Positions 53,390-60,952 of a stretch of 64,000 bases of DNA are shown piece after piece. Each line of letters starts with the position of its first letter. Position 1 is the first letter of the stretch. The translations under genes were made by a program, and so were the position numbers. The notes under the pieces were generated by a model. The model was not told the origin of the DNA, did not search any database, and was given only the letters and a program-made list of their open reading frames with translations. Origin of the DNA: CBEULR01 sp965544035 (lineage in GTDB: Bacteria > Bacillota > Desulfotomaculia > Desulfotomaculales > Desulforudaceae); contig CBEULR010000001.1 in assembly GCA_965544035.1 (NCBI GenBank), positions 159,749 to 223,748 on the forward strand, given 5' to 3'.

Positions 53390-55087
53390 TTATTGGGAGG
53401 TTTTAATACGAAATTCACGCCAAAGTTCGCCGGGCGGCGCTGAGGAATGATCGCGGATCGATACTCGAAAGTAGTGGGACCCCGGGCAGAGTCTCTTTCG
53501 CAATCTGCAGGTTAAGAGTAGCTTTGCTCCGTCCCACGTATGATGAAGGGAGAAATACTGCGGGCGGCTTTCGACGTCATACCCGTCGATCTCAAACCGC
53601 AGGCTTTCCATATCCAAGCGTTTTTCCCGCTGCCACTTGCCGTTTGCCAACACGGCCGGCACAACCTTGACGGTAATGCGCCCGGACTTCGTCGGGTCGA
53701 CCATCTGCCGCGCTTCTTCCGGTCCATCGTCGTCCACATACTGCACCAGCGGCGACAACCGTCTCTGAAATTGCATCAACGGCTCGGAGAAATCACGGGA
53801 TCTTGCCCCCAGCAACGCCGCCACAAAACTGATCAGCGGACCGATCTGTGCATCCTGTTCCAGCACTTGAGCGAGTCTGGATGATCCCCATCCTTGTGAC
53901 AGGCGCCTCAGTATCCCTGCACGCACATCGATGATTCCCCATAACAGCTTTATGTTGAACGCATTGGGGTCCCTAATCAGTTCCGCGATAAGGTCGGGAT
54001 CGATCATACGAGTAAGATTATGCACCAATTGGAATAGAATCGTACCTGCGCGGCTGACCTCTCTGATCTTCATCTGATAGTCGTGCCGGAGCGGGTCACA
54101 CGTCAGTTGAGCAGCATTCCGGGCGATTTCTTCGCGCGAACAGCAAAAGAGCTTTTCAAATACCCTTCTCGCCGACAGTTCGATATAGTCGGGCTTACCG
54201 GTAGTCCCAGGATCAATACTGTTACGAACGGTTTCAACCACACGCGGGTATTGGTGTACAATAATATCGTTCAGCACCTGCAGGCCGTGAATGACGTTAT
54301 TAAAATCGTTCTTAAGAAGTTGCACTTCTTCCGGCGGAATCCGCGAAAAGAGACCGAGATAGTGCTCCGAAGTCTGTGTCAACAGGTTGGAGACTTTCCC
54401 CTGAATAACTCTGTTTTCAAAAAGTTCAGCACGGTTGTGTCTTAGGAAACCATGCCCGTAACGGTCAAGGATGAGCATATCGTGCAGAAACTCGATGAGC
54501 GCATGATCGGCCTTGTTATAGACATCAAGCATTTCCGGATAATATTCGGCTCCAAGCACGCGGTGGGAATTCGAATAGCCGGGGAACACCGTCCGGCCGT
54601 CCGGTTCACGGTCGGGATCGACCGGGTTGCCGTTACGATCGATGGGCGCGTAGTGGGTATACCAATCGGCAATCTGATGAGAAAGCCAACCGCAGGCGAC
54701 CGCAAAATCGCTCTCGGGGTAGCTTCTGCCGCTCGACGCGGAACGATACCATTCATCGATAAGCCTGTACCCAAAGAAAGGCACGCCGGCAGCACTATCG
54801 GGATAGTAATTGTGCATGTAATCGTAGATGGCGACACCACCCGATAGGACGTTGTAGCTGGAAATCACATCTGCGCTGTTACCGGCGAAAATATAGGTCT
54901 CCCTGTTCTGCACCAGTCTACTTACAATATCAGGGTTCACACGTTGATTTGCTTTTTCGACTTCTTCTTCCGCCAGTTCGAGAGCACGTTTATTAATGTA
55001 CGAGTGTGTGGCCGGCCCCCAGGCCAATACCGGCAGTATGGGAAGCATGAGAAGTCTCACCAGAAACCGCTTAATGCGGGCCCACAT
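53390..55087 (-). CDS. zinc-dependent phospholipase C-like protein with long C-terminus
   Basis: 565 residues, of which about 25-230 look like a Zn-dependent phospholipase C domain: WGPATHSYINKRAL at the N-terminus (HxxxN type Trp/His ligand start), then a SHQIADWYTHYAP metal site and an AEYYPEMLD segment. A short N-terminal hydrophobic stretch (8-22) may be a signal. The remaining 330 residues have no domain I recognise and end in a beta-rich segment. AGGAGG precedes the ATG. Confidence 0.75.
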   Translation of the reverse strand: MWARIKRFLVRLLMLPILPVLAWGPATHSYINKRALELAEEEVEKANQRVNPDIVSRLVQNRETYIFAGNSADVISSYNVLSGGVAIYDYMHNYYPDSAAGVPFFGYRLIDEWYRSASSGRSYPESDFAVACGWLSHQIADWYTHYAPIDRNGNPVDPDREPDGRTVFPGYSNSHRVLGAEYYPEMLDVYNKADHALIEFLHDMLILDRYGHGFLRHNRAELFENRVIQGKVSNLLTQTSEHYLGLFSRIPPEEVQLLKNDFNNVIHGLQVLNDIIVHQYPRVVETVRNSIDPGTTGKPDYIELSARRVFEKLFCCSREEIARNAAQLTCDPLRHDYQMKIREVSRAGTILFQLVHNLTRMIDPDLIAELIRDPNAFNIKLLWGIIDVRAGILRRLSQGWGSSRLAQVLEQDAQIGPLISFVAALLGARSRDFSEPLMQFQRRLSPLVQYVDDDGPEEARQMVDPTKSGRITVKVVPAVLANGKWQREKRLDMESLRFEIDGYDVESRPQYFSLHHTWDGAKLLLTCRLRKRLCPGSHYFRVSIRDHSSAPPGELWREFRIKTSQ

Positions 55088-55232
55088 TATACGGCCTCCT
55101 CGCTACTCGGTATAAAGCTATGGTATTCGGTGAACAAATCTGACGGAACGCCCTTCACGATGGAAACGTTTGCTTTTTGCCGCGTCACCGCCGCCTGTGT
55201 TATCTTGGGCATGAGGATGAGGAGGGCACGGA

Positions 55233-56687
55233 TTGAAGCTGCTTGCATGGATAAGAAGCATCGGTCTTCCCTTGTTGCGGATTGCGGCGATCCTGTTCGG
55301 GATACTTCTGGCCGTCTATGCATTCGGGCCCAAGGTATACGATGTCCACGGCGTATCCGTACGCGCCTCCATTTCGCCCGCGCTGGACGGGCGAACGATA
55401 CTCGAAATTCCGCCGGTGGGCAGTCTTATCGCCGACACCCATAGCACACCTCTGCAAGTGAATCTGACCATTACCGGTGTTCGTCCGGACGAACTCGGGT
55501 CAGCCCTCTCCGGTGAGGATCGGTCCGAAATGCTGAACCGTATTCAGGCAAGCACCGAACGCCCCCTGCGGCATTTTGTGCTGTGGCAAATTGGCATAGG
55601 AGCATTGGGTGCGGGCTTGCTGTACTGGGCCTTATTCAGACCCGGATGGCGCCGTGCCTTCATTGCGGGAATCATCGGTTTGGCACTCAGCGGTGCCCTG
55701 CTCGGTGCAACCCTGCAAACATACAACCGGGAAGCCTTTAGCGAACCCGAGTATCACGGAGTAATCGAAGCCGCACCCAGGGTTCTGCATCTTGCCGACG
55801 AGTTATTTGCCAAGCTTCAGGACTTTCAGGATAAGACAGAGCTGGTAGTCCGAAACATGCAGCTCCTATATGGACAGGTCGACCGGCTCGATCTGTTTGA
55901 AGAGTCCGGTGATCGAAAGATCCTGGTGGTTTCGGACATTCACAACAACTTTATAGCGCTTGAGCTCATCAGTTCGTTAGCCCATCACTTTGAGGTGGAT
56001 ATGGTATTGGATGCCGGTGATCTTACGGACTTCGGTTCGAGAATAGAGATGCAGCTTCTCCTGCAAATCGCGGAACTGGGAATCCCCTATGTGTTTGTTC
56101 CGGGGAACCACGATTCTCCGGAGGTGATCGAGTTTATGCATAACCTGCCCAACGTCGTAGTCCTGGAAGGACAGATCATCGAGATTGACGGCGTCCGAAT
56201 TCTGGGGGCGCCCGACCCATGGGCGTACAGTGATGCCGTAACGGCAGACACCCCTGAGGAAGAGGAGCAGCGTCTTTTGGCCCAAGCGGATGCGCTCCGA
56301 GTGTCCGTGAGTAGAGCACCTACCGCTCCGCACATTATTGTCACGCACAACCCGATTCCCGGTCGGGAGTTGATGGGCGCCGTGCCCACACTGGTTTCCG
56401 GGCACACACATCAACCAAACATGGCCTGTGAGGGCGGCAGTGTTCTCGTTAACCCGGGAAGTGCCGGGGCGGCGGGGTTTCGCGGCCTGCAGTCGGACAC
56501 TGAGGTTCCGTATACGGCGGTGATTTTGCATTACGCCGGACCACAGAATCTGCTCATTGCTGCCGATCTCATCACCTATCACGCGCTTTCCGGAAGCTTC
56601 ACCGTGGAGCGTCGTCTGCTGGCCGATTCAACTGCGGAGGCACGAGAGGATGAAGAGCCGTTGAATACCTATGGTACCGGCCCGTAA
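55233..56687 (+). CDS. membrane-anchored metallophosphoesterase
   Basis: 484 residues. N-terminal membrane helix (about 10-32) and two more helices at about 115-165, so the phosphatase domain is cytoplasmic or periplasmic-facing depending on topology. The calcineurin-like domain (about 225-440) has all metal motifs: VVSDIHNN, LDAGDLTD, PGNHDS, VTHN and SGHTH. TTG 55233 has GGAGG 7 nt upstream. Divergent from the Zn-PLC gene across 145 bp. Substrate unknown. Confidence 0.88.
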   Translation: MKLLAWIRSIGLPLLRIAAILFGILLAVYAFGPKVYDVHGVSVRASISPALDGRTILEIPPVGSLIADTHSTPLQVNLTITGVRPDELGSALSGEDRSEMLNRIQASTERPLRHFVLWQIGIGALGAGLLYWALFRPGWRRAFIAGIIGLALSGALLGATLQTYNREAFSEPEYHGVIEAAPRVLHLADELFAKLQDFQDKTELVVRNMQLLYGQVDRLDLFEESGDRKILVVSDIHNNFIALELISSLAHHFEVDMVLDAGDLTDFGSRIEMQLLLQIAELGIPYVFVPGNHDSPEVIEFMHNLPNVVVLEGQIIEIDGVRILGAPDPWAYSDAVTADTPEEEEQRLLAQADALRVSVSRAPTAPHIIVTHNPIPGRELMGAVPTLVSGHTHQPNMACEGGSVLVNPGSAGAAGFRGLQSDTEVPYTAVILHYAGPQNLLIAADLITYHALSGSFTVERRLLADSTAEAREDEEPLNTYGTGP

Positions 56688-56740
56688 ACCGGTATAGAAA
56701 ACCAGGCACGGGCCATACTTTTACAAAGGCGGGACGGGGA

Positions 56741-56929
56741 GTGGAAAGCGAGGCGATAACCATAGGCATCAAGAGGAAGACCAGGCTTGCCGTTCACAAC
56801 TACAAGAATGCGCAAGATGATTTTGACTTCTTGGAGAATGATTCCGATTATCCCGCCCAGATGACCAGTGCCCCCAGATGGACAAAACGCAATCGCGGGC
56901 ACCGCGGATACAAGCGCCAGGATGGGTAG
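56741..56929 (+). CDS. short hypothetical ORF
   Basis: 62 residues, GTG start inside GGGGAGTGG, hydrophilic, acidic middle (DFDFLENDSDYP), basic end. No family recognised. It lies between the metallophosphoesterase and the TGA-interrupted thioredoxin-like gene and its stop codon overlaps a possible upstream ATG (56922) of the latter. It could be a chance frame. Confidence 0.3.
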   Translation: MESEAITIGIKRKTRLAVHNYKNAQDDFDFLENDSDYPAQMTSAPRWTKRNRGHRGYKRQDG

Positions 56930-56963
56930 CCCGCGTGAGTGTGAGCCGGGAGTGAGTAACGCC

Positions 56964-57227
56964 GTGGTAAGAGTAACAGTTTATACCAGCCAGAACAGCG
57001 GCAACACCTGAAACAGACTGAAGACGATGGCCGGTGAGGTCAAAAAGGAGTTTGGACCAGGGGTCGAACTCGAGGTAATCAAACCGGACGAAACGCGTTT
57101 CCACGATACCTCCGTTCCCAAGGCCCCGAACATTGCCGTCGACGGCTATCTGCTGGGCAAGAACGCCACAATCGACGAAGTCCGTCGGTTGGTATCGCGG
57201 CGACTCCAAGCCGGCGGGGACTACTGA
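56964..57227 (+). CDS. thioredoxin-fold protein with in-frame TGA (candidate selenoprotein)
   Basis: Read through one TGA (57009-57011) the frame gives 87 residues with a full small thioredoxin-like layout: strand VVRVTVYTSQN, loop SGNT-TGA-NRLKTM at the place of the CxxC redox motif, helix, strand VELEVI, cis-proline segment VPKAPNIAVDG, then a final helix. The TGA falls where a catalytic Cys or Sec is expected (residue 16). Both parts are in the same frame and the downstream half has no good own start or Shine-Dalgarno (ATG 57027). GTG 56964 follows GGGAG; GTG 56952 and ATG 56922 are alternatives. It may correspond to the SaoT group of thioredoxin-like (seleno)proteins, an identification from memory. 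The alternative is a nonsense mutation. Confidence 0.6.
57012..57053 (+). promoter_or_regulatory. possible bacterial SECIS hairpin
   Basis: TGGCC (57028-57032) pairs with GGTCA (57038-57042), leaving the loop GGTGA (57033-57037) 21 nt after the TGA. A lower helix AAAC/GTTT (57011-57014 / 57050-57053) could extend it. Loop size, a G at the loop start and the distance to TGA agree with the published bacterial SECIS model; folding was done by eye. Confidence 0.45.
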
Positions 57228-57228
57228 A

Positions 57229-57894
57229 CTAGGAGCTCTCCACAAGTCCTCTACAAAAATCGCTTAACGGACAATGAACACACCTGGGTTTCCGGCGCAG
57301 GCAATAATGATGCCCCAGAGCGACTATCAAGGCGTGGTATTCGTTAAACAGTGACGCCTCGAGCGGCAGGTTGGACATGAATCGCTCCTGCAGCGCGTCA
57401 TATGTTTCACGGCCCGAGGTGAGACCCAACCGGCTAAAGATCCGGTGTGTGTACGCATCGATGACAAATATCGGTTGCCCCGCGGCATACAGGATGATCG
57501 AGTCGGCCGTTTCCTTCCCGATGCCGTGCATCTTGAGCAGGATCGTCCGGAGATCCGGGAGGTCGAGCGACAAAAAGGCCGAAAGGTCGCCGCGGTATTC
57601 CTCGATGAGAACCCGGCAGAACGTCTTCAAACGTGTTGCCTTTTGACGATAATACCGGGTGGAGCGTATCAATCGCCACAGTTCTTCGTCCGGCGTGGCA
57701 AGCAACATTTGCGGATCAAGCAGGCCAGCCCCTTTGAGATTGTCAATAGCCGTCTCCACGTTCTTCCATGCAACCTGTTGGGTCAAGATGGCCCCCACGA
57801 TGACCTCGAATCGAGTCTCTGCGGGCCACCAATGTCTGGGACCGAAATGCGCCAGTAACTGTTTGTACACTTCCATGTAGATATTGCTCGCCAT
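57229..57894 (-). CDS. endonuclease III-like DNA glycosylase
   Basis: 221 residues, HhH-GPD superfamily. The helix-hairpin-helix LLKMHGIGKETADSIILYA and the catalytic Asp in FVIDAYTHRIFSR are present. Here the lysine position of Nth is occupied within the ILTQQVAWKNVE segment; the MagIII-like branch is possible. The C-terminal [4Fe-4S] loop is intact (Cys spacing C-x6-C-x2-C-x5-C). ATG 57894 is chosen because it begins at the domain; convergent with the selenoprotein candidate. Confidence 0.9.
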   Translation of the reverse strand: MASNIYMEVYKQLLAHFGPRHWWPAETRFEVIVGAILTQQVAWKNVETAIDNLKGAGLLDPQMLLATPDEELWRLIRSTRYYRQKATRLKTFCRVLIEEYRGDLSAFLSLDLPDLRTILLKMHGIGKETADSIILYAAGQPIFVIDAYTHRIFSRLGLTSGRETYDALQERFMSNLPLEASLFNEYHALIVALGHHYCLRRKPRCVHCPLSDFCRGLVESS

Positions 57895-57968
57895 TGCGCC
57901 ACCCCACCACATTCTATCCGGTTGGACCATTGAAGCCAAGTCTCAATAGGGTCTGCACCGAACAATCC

Positions 57969-57997
57969 TTGGCAAGTACGGGTTCTTTAGATATACT
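57969..57997 (+). promoter_or_regulatory. housekeeping promoter of the AAA ATPase gene
   Basis: TTGGCA (57969-57974), 17-nt spacer, TATACT (57992-57997), 45 nt upstream of the start codon. Confidence 0.7.
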
Positions 57998-58041
57998 TTG
58001 ACTAATCAGCAGGCATATTGCATTGTGGGAGGATGATGCAT

Positions 58042-58605
58042 TTGCGTAAAATTGCGTTTCTGGGGGGACCCGGCACCGGTAAATCCACCCTAATCAAGGC
58101 TTTGGATGTTGAGTATTCAATGGCCGGGTGGAACTCTTCGGTCTGTCTGGAGTTCGTGCGTGAATATATCGCCAGCTACGGCGTGCCCGAGAGCATTTTT
58201 GAACAGTTTATGCTTTACGAAGGACAAAAGCGGCGGGAGCAGGAGTACAATCACTGCGACATCATTTTCTGTGATAATTCCACGATCCTTAATTTTATCT
58301 ACGGGCTGATGTCATGCAACTATAATGATCCGAAACAGGTTTATGCTCTCACTCTGCTCTTCACCTGGGCCATCAAGGATCTTGCCGAGTATGAGATCTT
58401 TTATCTACCGCGTGAGTTTGATCTGACCGAGGACGGCATCAGATATCAAGCCGAAACCGAAGCGGCCGAATTGGATAAGCGTATCAAAGCTCTGCTGGAC
58501 ATGTTCGGCGTCCCATACACAGAGATTACCGGTGACCTGAACACACGCGTTGAAAAAGTGAAGGCGGCACTAGGTTTTGAACCCCGCAACAAGCAACACG
58601 AATGA
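58042..58605 (+). CDS. AAA-family (NadR-like) P-loop ATPase
   Basis: 187 residues. Walker A FLGGPGTGKST is at about 6-16, an AAA_28/NadR kinase-like middle (CDIIFCDNSTILNFIYG as Walker B-like) and a C-terminal helix. It may be a nucleotide or metabolite kinase; substrate unknown. TTG 58042 with GGGAGG 9 nt upstream is preferred over two ATGs that overlap or touch the Shine-Dalgarno. Confidence 0.75.
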   Translation: MRKIAFLGGPGTGKSTLIKALDVEYSMAGWNSSVCLEFVREYIASYGVPESIFEQFMLYEGQKRREQEYNHCDIIFCDNSTILNFIYGLMSCNYNDPKQVYALTLLFTWAIKDLAEYEIFYLPREFDLTEDGIRYQAETEAAELDKRIKALLDMFGVPYTEITGDLNTRVEKVKAALGFEPRNKQHE

Positions 58606-58614
58606 GAACGCTCC

Positions 58615-58636
58615 GGGGGCGGTTGATACCGCCCTC
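58615..58636. terminator. hairpin between convergent genes
   Basis: GGGCGG (58617-58622) and CCGCCC (58629-58634) with a 6-nt loop, located between the ATPase stop and the minus-strand gene end. No long T-run on either side. Confidence 0.4.
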
Positions 58637-58647
58637 GCGCCACCGTC

Positions 58648-58968
58648 CTACCTGTTGCTCAGATCGATCAACAGCGAATTATCTTCGGGGTTGTATTGTG
58701 CTAAGTACTTTCCGCTCACTTTGATCCCGAAATGACGAAAGAACCCCTTGCTTGTGATCTTTTTGTTCTGGATCTTAAAACCCTGCGCCACCTTTTTCAA
58801 CCTGATCACATTGCGCTCCCGATCATATGCCAGCTCCACCGATTCAGCACCCAGACGCTCGTAAGCAGTTTTGTTCAAGCGAATCGAGTTTTTTGATATA
58901 GCAACCACAGGTTGTTTGCGCCGAAAGAGTGCCGTTTCCTGCTCCGGTAAGAACACTTCAAATGCCAT
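58648..58968 (-). CDS. conserved hypothetical protein
   Basis: 106 residues, basic, beta-rich. The segment AISKNSIRLNKTAYERLG followed by VELAYDRERNVIRLKKV resembles small Clostridial proteins of unknown function; the first strands recall AbrB-like or phage-type DNA-binding folds but no family is claimed. A clear promoter lies upstream. Confidence 0.6.
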   Translation of the reverse strand: MAFEVFLPEQETALFRRKQPVVAISKNSIRLNKTAYERLGAESVELAYDRERNVIRLKKVAQGFKIQNKKITSKGFFRHFGIKVSGKYLAQYNPEDNSLLIDLSNR

Positions 58969-59004
58969 TGTGAAACCTCCTACTGTTATTGGATGTTAAT
59001 TCAT

Positions 59005-59032
59005 AATATAGCTATTATCTTCCTTAAGTCAA
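59005..59032 (-). promoter_or_regulatory. promoter of the 106-residue gene
   Basis: Minus strand: TTGACT (59027-59032), 16-nt spacer, TATATT (59005-59010). Confidence 0.6.
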
Positions 59033-59125
59033 AGGGTAATTTGTGTCACCTGGCGTCACTATAAACAATGACCTCTGTCTTGCATTACATTTGTCAACTA
59101 TGATGTCTATACGCAAACAAATAGA

Positions 59126-59147
59126 GGGTTCAAATTATTAAGAACCC
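59126..59147. repeat. inverted repeat after the recombinase gene
   Basis: GGGTTC (59126-59131) pairs with GAACCC (59142-59147), loop 10 nt. Could be a weak terminator for the minus-strand recombinase; no clear T-run. Confidence 0.35.
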
Positions 59148-59220
59148 CCCTTTAGGACGACCGGTATAATGATTGTCGAAACCTGGAGACAAAGAAATTG
59201 GAGAACCTCTAGAATTCGTT

Positions 59221-59601
59221 TCAGTTAATCAACGTTTCACACTGATTTGCGGAGAGGCATATTAACGACATTGGATGCGGGATGGGGGTACAGACCGCCG
59301 CGACCCGGATTCCCAGTTCCTCAATGGTCTTAATCAACAACAACTGCTCCCGCACCTTACGTGACAAGCAGCTGAGATGGGGAAGAATGAAATAGTCCAC
59401 TTCCCCTTTTCTGATTCGTGCCAATGTGGCCTGCAACCCGGGACGATCAAGGCTCCAGCCGGTGATCCCCCGATCGTAATAAATGTCAATCTTGGTACAC
59501 CCAAGCCGTCTGGCGTATTCCGTACATTTACTCAGCTGTACGGCAACCGGAGAGCTGTCGTCTATGCCTTCACTTTCACGCGCGTAGACAACGGCATTCA
59601 T
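59221..59601 (-). CDS. serine recombinase, catalytic domain only
   Basis: 126 residues. The resolvase N-terminal catalytic domain: nucleophile Ser in VYARESEG (about residue 9), IYYDRGITGWSLDRPGLQ, and the DYFILPHLSCLSR motif. It ends where the DNA-binding part would begin, so it is either a small stand-alone catalytic protein or a truncated recombinase. AAGGAG lies 8 nt before ATG 59601. The neighbouring fragment at 59.88-60.23 kb is a tail of a different, larger recombinase. Confidence 0.75.
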   Translation of the reverse strand: MNAVVYARESEGIDDSSPVAVQLSKCTEYARRLGCTKIDIYYDRGITGWSLDRPGLQATLARIRKGEVDYFILPHLSCLSRKVREQLLLIKTIEELGIRVAAVCTPIPHPMSLICLSANQCETLIN

Positions 59602-59770
59602 AAAACGCACTCCTTTTTCGAAGGCTTCCTTCAACACTAATATACGGAAAGGAGCTGTCCATTGCCCCAGTTAACCCTCTAGCAATAAAAGTAAAGTCTG
59701 TTAATCGTTATGATGATATCCCCAGAGCGGACAAGTTGGCTCATCTCTGCTGCCACTGGCGGCAGATCGC

Positions 59771-59799
59771 TTGACAAAGTAGGGTGAGACCGCTAAACT
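59771..59799 (+). promoter_or_regulatory. promoter of tRNA-Leu
   Basis: TTGACA (59771-59776), 17-nt spacer, TAAACT (59794-59799), 16 nt upstream of the tRNA. Confidence 0.7.
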
Positions 59800-59814
59800 A
59801 AAAGATGTGAAATC

Positions 59815-59898
59815 GTCGGAGTGGCGGAATGGCAGACGCGCACGTTTGAGGGGCGTGTGGTTAACACCGTGTGGGTTCAAGTCCCACCTCCGACACCA
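59815..59898 (+). tRNA. trnL: tRNA-Leu (anticodon GAG)
   Basis: 84 nt. Acceptor GTCGGAG/CTCCGAC, long variable arm (GTGGTTAACACCGTG region), T-loop GGTTCAAGT, anticodon GAG, encoded ACCA end. A recombinase fragment on the other strand ends inside its 3' part. Confidence 0.93.
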
Positions 59899-60234
59899 GC
59901 TAAAGACCACACCGAACTTTCATTGCATAAATCAAGCGTTTGAACCCCAAGAGGGTTGGCGTACCAGTAAATTGTAACGCGCAGCTCTTTGGGGTTGAAC
60001 TCAATATTGCGGATGAATGTCCGGACGAAGTCTCTGCGCTCCCGGTTGGTGCCCTGGGCCAGGACTTTATCTAGGCTGTTGACATATTCGTGTAGGAGAC
60101 GAATGTCAACACTTGCTATTGCTGGCTTTGCTAGGGCCAGTTTTTCTTTTTCTTCTTCGAGTGCTTTGAGGGCCTCTCTCCTTTCGCTGATCATCTCATT
60201 ATAGATGTCTACGTTAGCGCCCTGGGCAACTGGC
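59877..60234 (-). pseudogene. C-terminal fragment of a large serine recombinase
   Basis: About 115 residues remaining: a coiled-coil helix (REALKALEEEKEKLALAKP), then NREERRDFVRTFIRNIEFN-like NRERRDFVRTFIRNIEFN and a strand pattern IYWYANPL. This is the usual C-terminal end of large serine recombinases. The frame upstream is stopped at about 60.23 kb, where helicase sequence begins, and its own stop lies in the tRNA-Leu 3' end. Confidence 0.7.
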
Positions 60235-60952
60235 TAGATTTTTGTTCCACCAGTTTGGTGATTTCGATGACCTGCACGGCGTGCTTGCCGCCGCTCCACA
60301 AGCCGCTGTGCTCGAGGTCGAAGCGCCGGGCAGGAATGCCGGATGCTTCCAGTTCGGCCAGGTGCTGCTCGCTTAGGCCTTCGTTGGGTGTGACCAGCAG
60401 GATATTATCCAGCGGTTCTTTGTTATAGTGAAGAAACTGGTGATAGTTGAGGTGCAGAATCAGCGTCTTGCCGCTCCCGGTGGCCATCCAGTAAGCCAGT
60501 TTGGTCAGGTCGGTTTCGGTGAAGCACTCGTCCTGCGGCTCGCCGGGTAGTTTTGATGCGTTGCGTTCGCGCACAAAGATGTTCAGGTCGGCCAGGAGTT
60601 GCGCCTTGTGGTTGAACAGGCGGTCGAGGACGATTTCCGTGTAGAGCACTGCCAGGTATTGAAAGTAGCGCAGGGTGATGGGCTGGGTGCGGCGGGCGTT
60701 GATGACCGCCAGGTGCGCGCGGATGTTGTCGTCGTAGCGCGCCAGGTCGCCAGCGGGAATCTTTACCTTGCTGCCGCGCGAAAGCACGCGGTAGTAAATA
60801 TGGCTGTGCCCCTGTGCGTCGAAGCCTTCCTCGGCTTGCTTCAAGTCCTCAAGCAGGTCGCGGTTATGCTCGTAGCCCAGCAGGCTGTTTAGCCAGGAAA
60901 GCAGGAGCAGGCGGTTTTCGAGTTTTTGGTATTGGATTGATCCGTTGCTCAT
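60209..60952 (-). pseudogene. truncated type III restriction/DEAD-box helicase N-terminus
   Basis: 247 residues remaining of a protein that should be several times larger. The N-terminal part ends soon after the Walker A motif MATGSGKTLILH and the NILLVTPNEGLSEQHLAEL motif Ia region. After VEQK the sequence becomes unrelated residues (SSQLPRALT) and stops. Its ATG overlaps the stop of the DUF262 gene (ATGA), so the two formed an operon before truncation. Confidence 0.75.

Noticed and set aside
57027..57227. Separate 66-residue gene starting at ATG 57027
   Set aside because: No ribosome binding site at suitable distance and it would begin inside the first helix of the thioredoxin fold; the readthrough frame explains the sequence better.
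56769..57245. 158-residue minus-strand ORF
   Set aside because: Opposite the TGA-interrupted thioredoxin-like gene; no domain, and the plus-strand frame shows a coherent fold.
59164..59169. TATAAT as a plus-strand promoter
   Set aside because: No -35 element at 16-18 nt and no plus-strand gene downstream before the tRNA.
59701..59910. Minus-strand ORF of 69 residues
   Set aside because: It lies over the tRNA-Leu gene.
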